A stretch of DNA of 64,000 nt, from assembly GCF_009193135.1 (NCBI RefSeq), contig NZ_VUKC01000002.1, positions 310,001 to 374,000 on the forward strand. Reading direction: 5' to 3'. Every line of letters begins with the position of its first letter. Within the stretch, counting starts at the first letter, position 1. Origin of the DNA: Georgenia satyanarayanai (lineage in GTDB: Bacteria; Actinomycetota; Actinomycetes; Actinomycetales; Actinomycetaceae). Below, piece after piece: positions 1-10,160 of this stretch. The notes beneath the pieces are model-generated. The model saw only the letters and a list, made by a program, of their open reading frames with translations, made no database searches and had not been told where the DNA came from. Position numbers and translations under genes: made by a program.

Positions 1-425
1 TCCCCGGCAAGCGGCGCTTCCGGCCGGGGCCCGGGCTCGGTGACGTCGGCAGCGGCGCGGGCCCCTCCCGCCGCGACCCGCAGATGCTGGGCCCCATCGT
101 CGACAAGATCCTCACCGAACGCGGGTGGAGCGCCCCGGTGAGCATGGGCGGCGTCGTCGGGCGCTGGCGCGAGATCGTCGGTGACCAGCTCGCCGACCAC
201 TGTGTCGTGGAGACCTTCGACGAAGCCGTGCTCGTCGTCCGCGCCGACTCGACCACGTGGGCCACCCAGCTGCGCCTCCTCCAGCCGCAGCTCGAGCGCC
301 GCCTCGCCGAGGAGGTCGGGGAGGACGTCGTCGAGAAGATCGTCATCCGGGGGCCGGGCGGGCCGAGCTGGACCCGCGGACCACGGTCGGTCCGTGGCCG
401 CGGACCGCGCGACACCTACGGCTGA
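1..425 (+). CDS. dciA: DciA-type (DUF721) replicative helicase loader, 5' end cut by the window
   Basis: The reading frame is open from base 3 to the stop at 423-425, so the gene begins before the window. An internal ATG at 84 is unlikely to be the true start because the upstream in-frame codons already read as family sequence (PGKRRFRPGPGLGDV, then DPQMLG). The rest carries the actinobacterial DUF721 pattern: GW near the core start, GRWREIVG, a conserved ADSTTWATQLRLL stretch, a GPxGPSW motif and the terminal RGPRDTYG. DUF721 proteins (DciA) recruit the replicative helicase DnaB at the origin in bacteria lacking DnaC. In actinobacteria the gene normally lies between recF and gyrB, which fits its place 220 bp before gyrB. 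Family assignment is firm; the helicase-loading role is inherited from the family. Confidence 0.9.
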   Translation, partial: PGKRRFRPGPGLGDVGSGAGPSRRDPQMLGPIVDKILTERGWSAPVSMGGVVGRWREIVGDQLADHCVVETFDEAVLVVRADSTTWATQLRLLQPQLERRLAEEVGEDVVEKIVIRGPGGPSWTRGPRSVRGRGPRDTYG

Positions 426-460
426 GCGGGCCCACCGGCCGCCCACGGGGGACACGTCAC

Positions 461-484
461 ACTTGTGGATGAACTTGTGGATAT
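461..484. promoter_or_regulatory. Two tandem DnaA-box-like sites upstream of gyrB
   Basis: A 12-bp unit occurs twice head to tail: acttgtggatga at 461-472 and acttgtggatat at 473-484. On the complementary strand these contain TCATCCACA and ATATCCACA, each close to the DnaA-box consensus TT(A/G)TCCACA. They lie upstream of a TAGAAT hexamer, so DnaA bound here could influence gyrB transcription. The match is by eye. Confidence 0.5.
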
Positions 485-508
485 GCGGTGATTCGGGCGC
501 CCACGCAG

Positions 509-514
509 TAGAAT
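509..514 (+). promoter_or_regulatory. Candidate -10 element for gyrB
   Basis: TAGAAT fits the actinobacterial -10 pattern TANNNT and lies 131 bp before the gyrB start. No convincing -35 hexamer is seen 17-18 bp upstream, where the DnaA-like sites end. Weakly supported. Confidence 0.35.
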
Positions 515-626
515 CGGGTGACCCCGCCCGCGGGGTGTCGGCTGGAGTCGCACCCCCGGGCAGTAGTGGTGCCAGGAGCACCGTCCCGAACCAGGCGACG
601 GTGCGGTGCTGCGCCGCGACGAATGA

Positions 627-2681
<2,055 letters not shown>

Positions 2682-2722
2682 ACCGCCCTGCCTGCCTGCC
2701 TGCCGAAGGATAGAAGGACGAA

Positions 2723-5263
2723 GTGACCCAGCCCCCCACCGACCACGTCGAGCAGGTCGACCTCAAGCTCGAGATGCAGCGCTCGTACCTCGACTACGCG
2801 ATGAGCGTCATCGTCGGCCGTGCGCTGCCCGACGTCCGCGACGGGCTCAAGCCGGTCCACCGCCGTGTGCTCTATGCGATGTACGACGGCGGGTACCGTC
2901 CCGACGCGTCGTTCAACAAGTGCTCGCGCGTCGTCGGCGAGGTCATGGGTCAGTACCACCCCCACGGTGACACCTCGATCTACGACGCCCTCGTCCGCCT
3001 CGTGCAGCCGTGGTCGATGCGCTACCCGCTCATCGCCGGGCAGGGCAACTTCGGCTCCGCGGGCAACCTCGGCGCGGCAGCCCCCCGGTACACCGAATGC
3101 AAGATGGCGCCGCTGGCCATGGAGATGGTCCGCGACATCGACCACGCCACCGTCGACTTCCACGACAACTACGACGGGAAGAACCAGGAGCCGGACGTCC
3201 TGCCGGCCCGGTTCCCCAACCTCCTGGTCAACGGCTCCGAGGGCATCGCCGTCGGCATGGCCACCCGCATCCCGCCCCACAACCTGCGCGAGGTCGCCTC
3301 CGGCGTCCAGTGGTTCCTCGAGAACCCGGACGCGACCAAGGAGGAGCTGCTCGAGGCGCTTCTCGAGCGCATCAAGGGCCCCGACTTCCCCACCGGCGCG
3401 ACGATCCTCGGGCGCCGCGGCATCGAGGACGCCTACCGCACCGGCCGCGGGTCCATCACCCAGCGCGCCGTCGTCAACGTCGAGGAGATCCAGGGCCGTC
3501 AGTGCCTCGTGGTCACCGAACTGCCCTACCAGGTCAACCCCGACAACCTCGTCACGAAGATTGCCTCGCTCGTCCACGACGGGCGTCTCCAGGGCATCGC
3601 CGACATGCGTGACGAGTCCTCCGGCCGCGCCGGCCAGCGTCTGGTCATCGTGCTCAAGCGTGACGCCGTCGCCAAGGTCGTCCTCAACAACCTCTACAAG
3701 CACACCCAGCTGCAGGACAACTTCCCGGCGAACATGCTCGCCCTCGTCGACGGCGTGCCCCGCACGCTCAGCCTCGACGCCTTCATCCGCCACTGGGTGA
3801 CCCACCAGATCGACGTCGTCGTCCGTCGCACGCGCTTCCTCCTCAACCGGGCCGAGGAGCGCATCCACATCCTGCGCGGCCAGCTCAAGGCCCTCGACAT
3901 GCTCGACGAGGTCATCGCGCTCATCCGTGCCTCCGAGAGCGGGGACGCCGCGCGCGTGGGCCTCATGGACCTCCTCGACATCGACGAGGTCCAGGCCGAC
4001 GCGATCCTCGCGATGCAGCTGCGCCGCCTCGCGGCCCTCGAGCGTCAGAAGATCATCGACGAGCACGACAAGATCGAGGCGGAGATCCGGGAGTACAAGG
4101 ACATCCTCGCCTCCCCGCAGCGCCAGCGGACCATCGTCGCCGAGGAGCTCGGCTCCATCGTCGCCAAGTACGGCGACGAGCGCCGCACGACGGTCGTGCC
4201 CTACGAGGGCGACATGTCGATGGAGGACCTCATCCCCGAGGAGGACGTGGTCGTCACGATCACCCGGGGCGGGTACGCCAAGCGCACACGGACGGACAGC
4301 TACCGCTCCCAGCGCCGCGGCGGCAAGGGCGTGCGCGGCGCGCAGCTGCGCGAGGACGACATCGTCGAGCACTTCTTCGTCACCACCACCCACCAGTGGC
4401 TCCTGTTCTTCACCAACATGGGCCGCGTCTACCGCGCGAAGGGCTACGAGCTGCCCGAGGGCGGGCGAGACTCCAAGGGCCAGCACGTGGCCAACCTCCT
4501 CGCCTTCCAGCCCGACGAGCGCATCGCGCAGGTCGTGGCGCTGCGCAGCTACGAGGACGCCGACTACCTCGTCCTCGCCACCCGCTCGGGCCTGGTGAAG
4601 AAGACCCGCCTGCAGGAGTACGACACCAACCGCACCGGCGGCATCATCGCGATCAACCTCCGCGAGGACGGCGACGGCGAGCGTGACCGGCTCGTCTCGG
4701 CGCAGCTCGTCAACAGCGAGGACGACCTCCTCCTCGTCTCCCGCAAGGGCCAGTCGATCCGCTTCACCGCGACCGACGAGGCGCTGCGTCCCATGGGTCG
4801 CTCGACCTCCGGCGTCACCGGCATGAAGTTCCGCGAGGACGACGAGCTGCTCGCGATGGACGTCGTGCGTCCCTGGTACGAGAACGCGGCCCTGTTCGTC
4901 GTCACCGAGGGTGGGTACGCCAAGCGCACCGCCGTCGAGGAGTACCGCGTCCAGGGCCGCGGCGGGCTGGGCGTCAAGGTGGCCAACCTCGTCGAGGCGC
5001 GCGGTGACCTCGTCAGCGCGCTCCTCACCAGTCCGGAGGCCGAGGTGCTCGTCATCATGGAGCGCGGCAAGATCGTGCGGTCCGCGGTGGCCGAGGTCAG
5101 CCTCACCGGCCGGAACACGCAGGGCGTCATCTTCGCCAAGCCTGACAAGGGCGACCGGATCATCGCCGTCGCCCGCAACGCCGAGCGCGACGCTGATGGC
5201 GTAGCGTCGTCCCCTGACGAGACCGAGGAGCCCGCCGAGGGCGACGATGGAGGAGACGCATGA
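2723..5263 (+). CDS. gyrA: DNA gyrase subunit A
   Basis: DNA-cleaving and rejoining subunit of gyrase, 846 residues. The catalytic tyrosine is Tyr123 in [10 protein letters not shown]. The quinolone-resistance region reads [13 protein letters not shown], with Thr84 and Asp88 at the positions of E. coli Ser83 and Asp87. The GyrA box QRRGGKG, needed for DNA wrapping, is present, followed by the six-bladed C-terminal domain. The GTG start at 2723 has GAAGGACGAA directly upstream. The stop overlaps the next start by four bases (ATGA), giving a gyrB-gyrA-DUF3566 transcription unit. Thr at position 84 is a natural residue in some susceptible bacteria, so it does not by itself indicate resistance. 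Confidence 0.98.
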   Translation: MTQPPTDHVEQVDLKLEMQRSYLDYAMSVIVGRALPDVRDGLKPVHRRVLYAMYDGGYRPDASFNKCSRVVGEVMGQYHPHGDTSIYDALVRLVQPWSMRYPLIAGQGNFGSAGNLGAAAPRYTECKMAPLAMEMVRDIDHATVDFHDNYDGKNQEPDVLPARFPNLLVNGSEGIAVGMATRIPPHNLREVASGVQWFLENPDATKEELLEALLERIKGPDFPTGATILGRRGIEDAYRTGRGSITQRAVVNVEEIQGRQCLVVTELPYQVNPDNLVTKIASLVHDGRLQGIADMRDESSGRAGQRLVIVLKRDAVAKVVLNNLYKHTQLQDNFPANMLALVDGVPRTLSLDAFIRHWVTHQIDVVVRRTRFLLNRAEERIHILRGQLKALDMLDEVIALIRASESGDAARVGLMDLLDIDEVQADAILAMQLRRLAALERQKIIDEHDKIEAEIREYKDILASPQRQRTIVAEELGSIVAKYGDERRTTVVPYEGDMSMEDLIPEEDVVVTITRGGYAKRTRTDSYRSQRRGGKGVRGAQLREDDIVEHFFVTTTHQWLLFFTNMGRVYRAKGYELPEGGRDSKGQHVANLLAFQPDERIAQVVALRSYEDADYLVLATRSGLVKKTRLQEYDTNRTGGIIAINLREDGDGERDRLVSAQLVNSEDDLLLVSRKGQSIRFTATDEALRPMGRSTSGVTGMKFREDDELLAMDVVRPWYENAALFVVTEGGYAKRTAVEEYRVQGRGGLGVKVANLVEARGDLVSALLTSPEAEVLVIMERGKIVRSAVAEVSLTGRNTQGVIFAKPDKGDRIIAVARNAERDADGVASSPDETEEPAEGDDGGDA

Positions 5264-5997
5264 GCAGCACCACGCCCGGTCAGGGCGGCGCGGGGGACGT
5301 GACACCGCCGGAGGGTGAGTCGCCCCGGCCGGCCCAGCAGGACCGTGCCGCAATGCGGACCAGCCTCGCCGAGCGCTTCGCTGCCGCGCGCGGCGTGGAG
5401 GAGCACCCCGTCGTGCCGCGCCCCGACGACACCGCGCCGGTGAGCCAGACCGCCACCAGCCAGGTCCGCCCCGGGTCCTCCGGGGTCGCCGGCGGCTCGG
5501 CCGCGGCCCCGCGCTACGGCGCCACGGCCACGAGCACCTCCGGCCCGGCCACCGCCCCCCAGCCGGCGGCCCAGCCTGCGCGGGGCGAGACGTCGGCCGC
5601 GACGGGCGAGCCGCGTCCCGCGGCGCGCCCCGCGTCCGGGCCCCGCCGCGTGCGCCTGTCGGTCGCGCGGGTGGACCCGTGGTCGGTGATGAAGCTGTCG
5701 TTCCTCCTGTCGATCGCCGTCGGTATCGGGATCGTCGTCGCCGCCGCCGCGATGTGGTTCGTCCTCGACTCCATGCACGTCTTCGCCGACGTCGAGGAGC
5801 TGCTCGTCACGCTCGACTCGGAGAACTTCCTCCGGCTCATGGACTACGTGCAGTTCGACCGGGTCATCTCGATGGCGGCCATCATCGCCGTCGTCGATGT
5901 CCTTCTGCTCACGGCGCTGTCGACTCTCGGAGCGTTCCTCTACAACATCGTCGCCGCGCTCGTCGGTGGTGTGCACCTGACGCTGACCGACGACTGA
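5260..5997 (+). CDS. DUF3566 transmembrane protein
   Basis: Start ATG overlaps the gyrA stop. The 245-residue protein has a long low-complexity N-terminal half rich in Ala, Pro, Thr and Gly. It is followed by a DUF3566-type membrane domain beginning [26 protein letters not shown], with two hydrophobic helices (near residues 145-170 and 205-235). DUF3566 genes follow gyrA throughout Actinobacteria. Their function is unknown, although translational coupling with gyrase is conserved. Confidence 0.9.
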   Translation: MSSTTPGQGGAGDVTPPEGESPRPAQQDRAAMRTSLAERFAAARGVEEHPVVPRPDDTAPVSQTATSQVRPGSSGVAGGSAAAPRYGATATSTSGPATAPQPAAQPARGETSAATGEPRPAARPASGPRRVRLSVARVDPWSVMKLSFLLSIAVGIGIVVAAAAMWFVLDSMHVFADVEELLVTLDSENFLRLMDYVQFDRVISMAAIIAVVDVLLLTALSTLGAFLYNIVAALVGGVHLTLTDD

Positions 5998-6036
5998 ACT
6001 GTGGCGTACGCGACGCCGTCGAGGACCCTCACGGGT

Positions 6037-6066
6037 TTGGGAACGGCCAGCGCGCTGGGGTAGTCT
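6037..6066 (+). promoter_or_regulatory. Candidate promoter of tRNA-Ile
   Basis: TTGGGA at 6037-6042 and TAGTCT at 6061-6066 are separated by 18 bp and lie 34 bp before the tRNA. Both hexamers partly match the sigma-70-type consensus. Confidence 0.45.
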
Positions 6067-6100
6067 GCTGCGGCACCCCCCGGCCACGCCGCGGTGCACC

Positions 6101-6174
6101 GGGCCTATAGCTCAGACGGTTAGAGCGCTTCCCTGATAAGGAAGAGGTCGCTGGTTCGAGTCCAGCTAGGCCCA
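6101..6174 (+). tRNA. tRNA-Ile (anticodon GAT)
   Basis: A 74-base cloverleaf. The acceptor arm gggccta (6101-6107) pairs with taggccc (6167-6173), and the anticodon loop CTGATAA carries GAT at 6135-6137. The T arm contains GGTTCGAGTCC. The CCA end is not encoded. This tRNA follows gyrA in most actinobacteria. Confidence 0.97.
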
Positions 6175-6203
6175 CCCGATCATCACCCGAGGAGGAGACC
6201 CGC

Positions 6204-6365
6204 ATGAAGAAGATCCTCGGACTGGCCGCGCTGGCAGGCGCCGGCTACGCCGTCTGGTCGAAGGTCAAGGCCGACCGCGAGGAGCGCGAGCTCTGGGCCG
6301 AGGTCACCGACAGCTTCGGCGGGAACACCTTCCCCGACGCTCCCGCGGACCCCGCCAAGGCCTGA
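6204..6365 (+). CDS. DLW-39-type microprotein
   Basis: A 53-residue protein between tRNA-Ile and tRNA-Ala, with GGAGGAG as a strong ribosome site before ATG 6204. It has a short hydrophobic N-terminus (MKKILGLAALAGAGYAVW), then a charged stretch KVKADREERELWAEVTD. Length, composition and position match the DLW-39 family of actinobacterial microproteins, here with ELW in place of DLW. The family's function is unknown; a single membrane-anchoring helix is likely. Confidence 0.8.
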   Translation: MKKILGLAALAGAGYAVWSKVKADREERELWAEVTDSFGGNTFPDAPADPAKA

Positions 6366-6406
6366 GCGCGGGTAGCATTCCCCTGCCGGCCCCGCGCCGG
6401 CGTGAC

Positions 6407-6479
6407 GGGGCCATGGCGCAATTGGTAGCGCACCTGCTTTGCAAGCAGGGGGTTGCGGGTTCGAGTCCCGCTGGCTCCA
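6407..6479 (+). tRNA. tRNA-Ala (anticodon TGC)
   Basis: A 73-base cloverleaf. The acceptor ggggcca (6407-6413) pairs with tggctcc (6472-6478), including one G-T pair. The anticodon stem cctgc/gcagg closes the loop TTTGCAA with TGC at 6440-6442, and the T arm has GGTTCGAGTCC. CCA is not encoded. Confidence 0.97.
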
Positions 6480-6486
6480 CCGCATG

Positions 6487-6522
6487 ACGAAGGCCCGGGA
6501 CCAGAGGGTCCCGGGCCTTCGT
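6487..6522. terminator. Strong hairpin terminator between tRNA-Ala and a convergent gene
   Basis: Perfect 16-bp stem: arms 6487-6502 and 6507-6522 with loop AGAG. It lies 8 bp after tRNA-Ala and just past the stop of the convergent gene at 6530, so it probably serves both directions. No long T run follows, as is usual in high-GC actinobacteria. Confidence 0.8.
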
Positions 6523-6529
6523 GCGTGTC

Positions 6530-7264
6530 TCAGGCGTTCCGCGTGGTGTCCACGTCCGTCTCGCCGCGACCGGCATCGATGGGCGTCGTCTCGGTGTTGA
6601 CCGCACCGGCGGACGTCTCGGTCTCCTCGGCCACGGTGGCGGCGTCACCCGCGGGCTCGCCGTCGTCGAGGGCGTTGGGGACGGCGGTGACCTGACCGCC
6701 GCTCGAGGCGTCGTCGTTCGGTGTCGTCACGGTGGTGTCCTCCCAGTACTCCTCGGCCCACGGGTCGTCCACGGGCTGCGTCCGGCGCCACAGCAGGTAG
6801 CCGGTGCCGGCGGCGGCGGTCCCGACGAGGATCCAGCCCACCTTCTTGCCGGCGCTCTTCTTCTTGGGCTTGGTGGTGATGGCCTTCTGGGCGGCCTTGC
6901 CGGCCTTGGTGGCCTTCTCCGTCACGGTGCCCTTGCCACCGGCCGCCTCGGCGGCGTCGTGCATCGCCTTCTGCACGCGGGGCAGGTAGTCGTCCACGAT
7001 CCTGTCGCGGGTGGTGTCGACAACCGGACGGGCCTTCTCGGCCGCCGCCTCGATCTTGGGAGCCGCGACCTTGACGCCGTCACGCAGCGCCTTGTCGATC
7101 TTGGGGGCCGCGACGTCGGTGGCCCAGACCTTGCCGTGGCCGGCGAGGGAAGCGGCCAGCTCGCCGGCCTTGCCGGCCTGCTCACCGAGGACGTGCCCGA
7201 GCTCGACGGCCTGCTGGCGGACCTTGTCCGTGTCGACCTCGCGGATCTTCTGCTTGCGCGACAT
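6530..7264 (-). CDS. Actinobacterial membrane-anchored protein of unknown function
   Basis: 244 residues from ATG 7264, which has GAGGGAGAG upstream. A much longer open frame continues upstream but has no family-like sequence. The N-terminal 130 residues are Ala/Lys-rich and probably helical, with repeated VAAPKI segments (VAAPKIDKALRDG, VAAPKIEAAAEKA). A Lys-rich stretch (KPKKKSAGKK) precedes one hydrophobic helix (VGWILVGTAAAGTGYLLW), then an acidic, Thr-rich tail with DDPWAEEYWED. Related unnamed genes are common at this locus in Micrococcales. I do not recognise a function; the layout suggests a helical cytoplasmic or nucleoid-contacting domain tied to the membrane. Confidence 0.75.
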   Translation of the reverse strand: MSRKQKIREVDTDKVRQQAVELGHVLGEQAGKAGELAASLAGHGKVWATDVAAPKIDKALRDGVKVAAPKIEAAAEKARPVVDTTRDRIVDDYLPRVQKAMHDAAEAAGGKGTVTEKATKAGKAAQKAITTKPKKKSAGKKVGWILVGTAAAGTGYLLWRRTQPVDDPWAEEYWEDTTVTTPNDDASSGGQVTAVPNALDDGEPAGDAATVAEETETSAGAVNTETTPIDAGRGETDVDTTRNA

Positions 7265-7460
7265 GTGCTCTCCCTCGTGACTGACAGGTAGTTGTGGCTC
7301 ATCGTCCCACCGCGGGCAGACGAGCGCACCATTCCGAGGGCCGACTTCTCGCCGTGCGGCGCGTCGGCGACCCCGTCCTGCCCCCACCCTGCCACGTCCG
7401 CGCGCCGAGGGCACGGGCCGCACCTGCGCACACCGAGTCGAGCGTGAAAGGATCGGTGCC

Positions 7461-7982
7461 ATGGAAGCAACTGTGCACACGAACCTCGGCGACATCGTCA
7501 TCGAGCTGTTCCCCAACCACGCCCCCAAGACCGTCGACAACTTCGTCTCCCTCGCCAAGGGCGAGCGGACCTGGACCCACCCGGCGACGGGCGAGGAGAC
7601 GAACGAGCCGCTGTACAACGGCGTCGTCTTCCACCGCGTCATCCCGAATTTCATGATCCAGGGCGGTGACCCGCTGGGCACCGGCACCGGTGGCCCGGGC
7701 TACACCTTCGACGACGAGATCCACCCAGAGCTCGACTTCACCCAGCCCTACGTCCTGGCCATGGCCAACGCGGGCAAGATCGGTGGCCGGGGCACCAACG
7801 GCTCCCAGTTCTTCATCACGACGGCGCCGACCACCTGGCTCCAGGGCAAGCACACGATCTTCGGTCGGGTCGCCGACGGCGCCAGCCGCGCGGTGGTCGA
7901 CCAGATCGGGACGACGCCCACCGGACGCGGTGACCGCCCCGTCGAGGACGTCGTCATCACCTCGATCACCGTCACCGACTGA
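7461..7982 (+). CDS. ppiA: Cyclophilin-type peptidyl-prolyl cis-trans isomerase
   Basis: Catalyses cis-trans isomerisation of X-Pro bonds during protein folding. The 173-residue protein has no signal peptide, so it is cytoplasmic. The cyclophilin active-site blocks are present: VVFHRVIPNFMIQGGD (catalytic Arg), GTNGSQFFIT and the KHTIFGRV block. The start ATG 7461 has AAAGGA 8 bases upstream. The rhomboid gene begins 4 bp downstream, so the two are likely co-transcribed. Confidence 0.95.
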   Translation: MEATVHTNLGDIVIELFPNHAPKTVDNFVSLAKGERTWTHPATGEETNEPLYNGVVFHRVIPNFMIQGGDPLGTGTGGPGYTFDDEIHPELDFTQPYVLAMANAGKIGGRGTNGSQFFITTAPTTWLQGKHTIFGRVADGASRAVVDQIGTTPTGRGDRPVEDVVITSITVTD

Positions 7983-7986
7983 CCGG

Positions 7987-8832
7987 ATGACCGCGAGTCC
8001 GTACGGGCAGACCGGCGCCGCCGAGGCGCCGGTCTGTCCTCGGCACCCTGACCGCCCCTCCTACGTCAGGTGCCAGCGCTGCAACCGTCCCGTCTGCCCC
8101 GAGTGCCAGCGGCCCGCGCCGGTCGGGGTGCAGTGCGTGGACTGCGTCGCGCGCGCCCAGGCCGCGCTGCCCACCCGGCGGACGGTCTTCGGCGGGCGGG
8201 CCCGCGAGGGGCGCCCGGTCGTGACGATCTCGATCATCGCGCTGTGCCTCCTCGCGTACGTCGTGCTGCGGGCCGCCGACGCGCGAGTGCCGCTGGTCTT
8301 CGTACCGTTCGCCGGGGAGAGCGAGCCCTACCGGTTCCTGTCCGCCGCGTTCCTCCACGGTGGCTTCCTCCACCTGGCCGTCAACATGTACGCCCTGTGG
8401 ATCGTCGGCTCCGTGCTCGAACCGGCCCTGGGACGCTGGCGCTTCGCGGCCCTCTACCTCGTCAGTGCAGTCGGGGGATCGGTCGGGGTGCTGCTCTTCG
8501 CCTCCCCCTACGAGATCGAGTGGATCACCCCGGTGGTCGGTGCCTCGGGAGCGGTGTTCGGCCTCTTCGGTGCCGTGGGGCTGGCGCTGCGCCGCCTGGG
8601 CCGTGACACGACGCAGATCCTTGTCCTCATCGTCATCAACACCGTCATCGGGTTCACCATCCCCAACATCGCGTGGCAGGCCCACCTCGGGGGGCTGGTG
8701 ACCGGTGCGCTGCTCGCGGCGGCGTACGTCTACGCGCCGCGCAGCCGGCAGACCGCCACGAGCGTGGCCGCGACGGTCCTTGTCGCCGCCGTCGTCGTCG
8801 CCCTCGCCGTCGCGAAGTACGCGATCACGTAG
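7987..8832 (+). CDS. Rhomboid family intramembrane serine protease with N-terminal zinc-binding domain
   Basis: 281 residues. The N-terminus holds a B-box-like zinc-binding module with Cys/His ligands (C17, H20, C29, C32, C37, C40, C50, C53). Then come six or seven membrane helices with rhomboid signatures: FLHGGFLHLAVNMYALW, the catalytic serine in GASGAVFG, and the catalytic histidine in QAHLGG. The ATG at 7987 lies 4 bp after the cyclophilin stop. The open frame continues further upstream but overlaps that gene. Rhomboids cleave membrane proteins within the bilayer; the substrate here is unknown. Confidence 0.92.
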   Translation: MTASPYGQTGAAEAPVCPRHPDRPSYVRCQRCNRPVCPECQRPAPVGVQCVDCVARAQAALPTRRTVFGGRAREGRPVVTISIIALCLLAYVVLRAADARVPLVFVPFAGESEPYRFLSAAFLHGGFLHLAVNMYALWIVGSVLEPALGRWRFAALYLVSAVGGSVGVLLFASPYEIEWITPVVGASGAVFGLFGAVGLALRRLGRDTTQILVLIVINTVIGFTIPNIAWQAHLGGLVTGALLAAAYVYAPRSRQTATSVAATVLVAAVVVALAVAKYAIT

Positions 8833-8834
8833 CG

Positions 8835-8926
8835 ACTTACACAGGTGTAGTTCTCCACAGGCTTGTGCACACTTGTGGACTTACACCCGTGTAGTTCTCC
8901 ACAGGATGCTCCACAGCTGTGGGCAA
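8835..8926. repeat. 27-bp direct repeat with a cluster of DnaA-box-like sites
   Basis: Two 27-bp near-identical repeats (8835-8861 and 8879-8905, two mismatches) are spaced 44 bp start to start, close to four helical turns. Each holds a palindrome-like TACAC-NN-GTGTA core followed by TTCTCCACAGG. Six 9-mers resemble DnaA boxes: TTCTCCACA at 8851 and 8895, TTGTGCACA at 8863, TGTGGACTT at 8874 (reverse), TGCTCCACA at 8907 and TGTGGGCAA at 8918 (reverse, TTGCCCACA). The block sits between the convergent ends of rhomboid and crgA, so it is not a promoter for either. It may be a DnaA-binding locus near the origin. Confidence 0.55.
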
Positions 8927-8950
8927 CCGGACGCGCCCAGAGACGACCGA

Positions 8951-8980
8951 GCGCCGGCTCCCCGGGCGGGGAACCGGCGC
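8951..8980. terminator. Hairpin between rhomboid and crgA
   Basis: gcgccgg at 8951-8957 pairs with ccggcgc at 8974-8980, and inner tcccc pairs with gggga, around a GGGC loop. It lies 17 bp beyond the crgA stop and about 120 bp after the rhomboid stop, between convergent genes. Confidence 0.65.
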
Positions 8981-8996
8981 CTCGTCGCGGCTGGCG

Positions 8997-9245
8997 TCAG
9001 CGCCAGCGCAGGGTCATGAGGAACCCGACGAGCAGGACGACGAAGCCGACCCCGAGGTTGAGGTTCCCGATTCCCGGGATGGGACCGGCGGCCTGCACGA
9101 TGTAGGTGACCACCACCCACAGCATCCCCACCACCATGAGGACGACGGCGGTGGGCACCCACCAGCGGGGGCTCTCCTTGACGGCGGTGGGCTCGGTCGG
9201 GGGCGTGTACGTCGCCTTCTTCTTGCGGCGCTTGGACTCCGGCAC
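8997..9245 (-). CDS. crgA: Cell division protein CrgA
   Basis: 82-residue membrane protein with a basic N-terminus (MPESKRRKKKATYTPP), the family sequence SPRWWVPTAVVLMVVGMLWVV, a GPIPGIGNLN link and a second helix. CrgA is a small two-helix divisome protein that binds FtsZ and FtsI and moderates septation. Start is GTG 9245. The gene lies near the pknA/pknB block, its usual place. Confidence 0.92.
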   Translation of the reverse strand: MPESKRRKKKATYTPPTEPTAVKESPRWWVPTAVVLMVVGMLWVVVTYIVQAAGPIPGIGNLNLGVGFVVLLVGFLMTLRWR

Positions 9246-9391
9246 TGTCAGCTCTCCTTCGGGTGTTCCGCCCGGCTGGCGGTACCTCGGTTCTGTACGA
9301 GGCGTCGCTGCCCTTCCGAGGCGGCGGCACCTCCCCTAGCGTAGTGGTCGGGAACGTCTGTGGGGGCCAACGCGTTGAGGGGGTGATGAGG

Positions 9392-10117
9392 ATGTCCGAG
9401 ACAAGGTCCACCGACCGCCGCCGCGGCTCCGTCGCCGTCGGCGTCGTCGCGGCCCTCGCCGGCCTCCTCTTCGCGACCAGCGCGACCCTCCTCAAGGACG
9501 ACGCGGACCGGTCCCCGACCAACCTCGTCGACCTCGCCCGGGTCGAGACGGCGCGCCTGGAGGACAACGAGGCCGAGGTCGCCGCCCTGCGCAAGCAGCG
9601 CGACGCGCTGGTCGCCGCGCAGCAGCCGCAGGTCGAGCCGGACGACACGGGCGCCGATCTCACCGCCCTCGCGGCGGGACGCACGCCGGTGACGGGGCCG
9701 GGCGTCATCGTCGAGCTGTGGGACGCACCCGCCCCTCCCGACCTCGCTGCCGGCGGCCTGCACCCCGACGACCTCGTCGTCCACCAGCAGGACCTCGAGG
9801 CCGTCATCAACGCGCTGTGGACCGGTGGGGCGGAGGCGATGATGATCCAGGACCAGCGCATCACCGCGACGTCGTCGGTGCGCTGCGTCGGGAACGTCCT
9901 GCTCCTCCACGGACGGCACTACTCCCCGCCCTACCGCATCTCCGCCATCGGTGACCCGCAGGCCCTGCGGGAGGCTGTCGACACCTCCCCGGACGTCGCG
10001 GTCTACCGTCAGTACGTCGACGCGGTCGGGCTGGGCTGGGCCTTCGAGGAGAGCGACGAGATCGACATGCCCGCCTACACCGGTTCGCTGCGTCTGGAAC
10101 ACGCCCAGGCCGGGTGA
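9392..10117 (+). CDS. DUF881 family membrane protein
   Basis: 241 residues from ATG 9392, chosen because AGGGGG ends 8 bases before it; ATG 9386 and GTG 9383 are alternatives. One N-terminal helix (VAVGVVAALAGLLFATSATLL) is followed by a short coiled coil (VETARLEDNEAEVAALRKQRDAL). The DUF881 core reads VTGPGVIVELWDAP, LVVHQQDLEAVINALWTGGAEAMMIQDQRI and SPPYRISAIGD. DUF881 proteins of the division region are extracytoplasmic. A role in division or envelope assembly is inferred from location only. Confidence 0.9.
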   Translation: MSETRSTDRRRGSVAVGVVAALAGLLFATSATLLKDDADRSPTNLVDLARVETARLEDNEAEVAALRKQRDALVAAQQPQVEPDDTGADLTALAAGRTPVTGPGVIVELWDAPAPPDLAAGGLHPDDLVVHQQDLEAVINALWTGGAEAMMIQDQRITATSSVRCVGNVLLLHGRHYSPPYRISAIGDPQALREAVDTSPDVAVYRQYVDAVGLGWAFEESDEIDMPAYTGSLRLEHAQAG

Positions 10118-10160
10118 ACTACCCTCGACCTGGACACTCCGACCGACAAAGGACCCCCTG

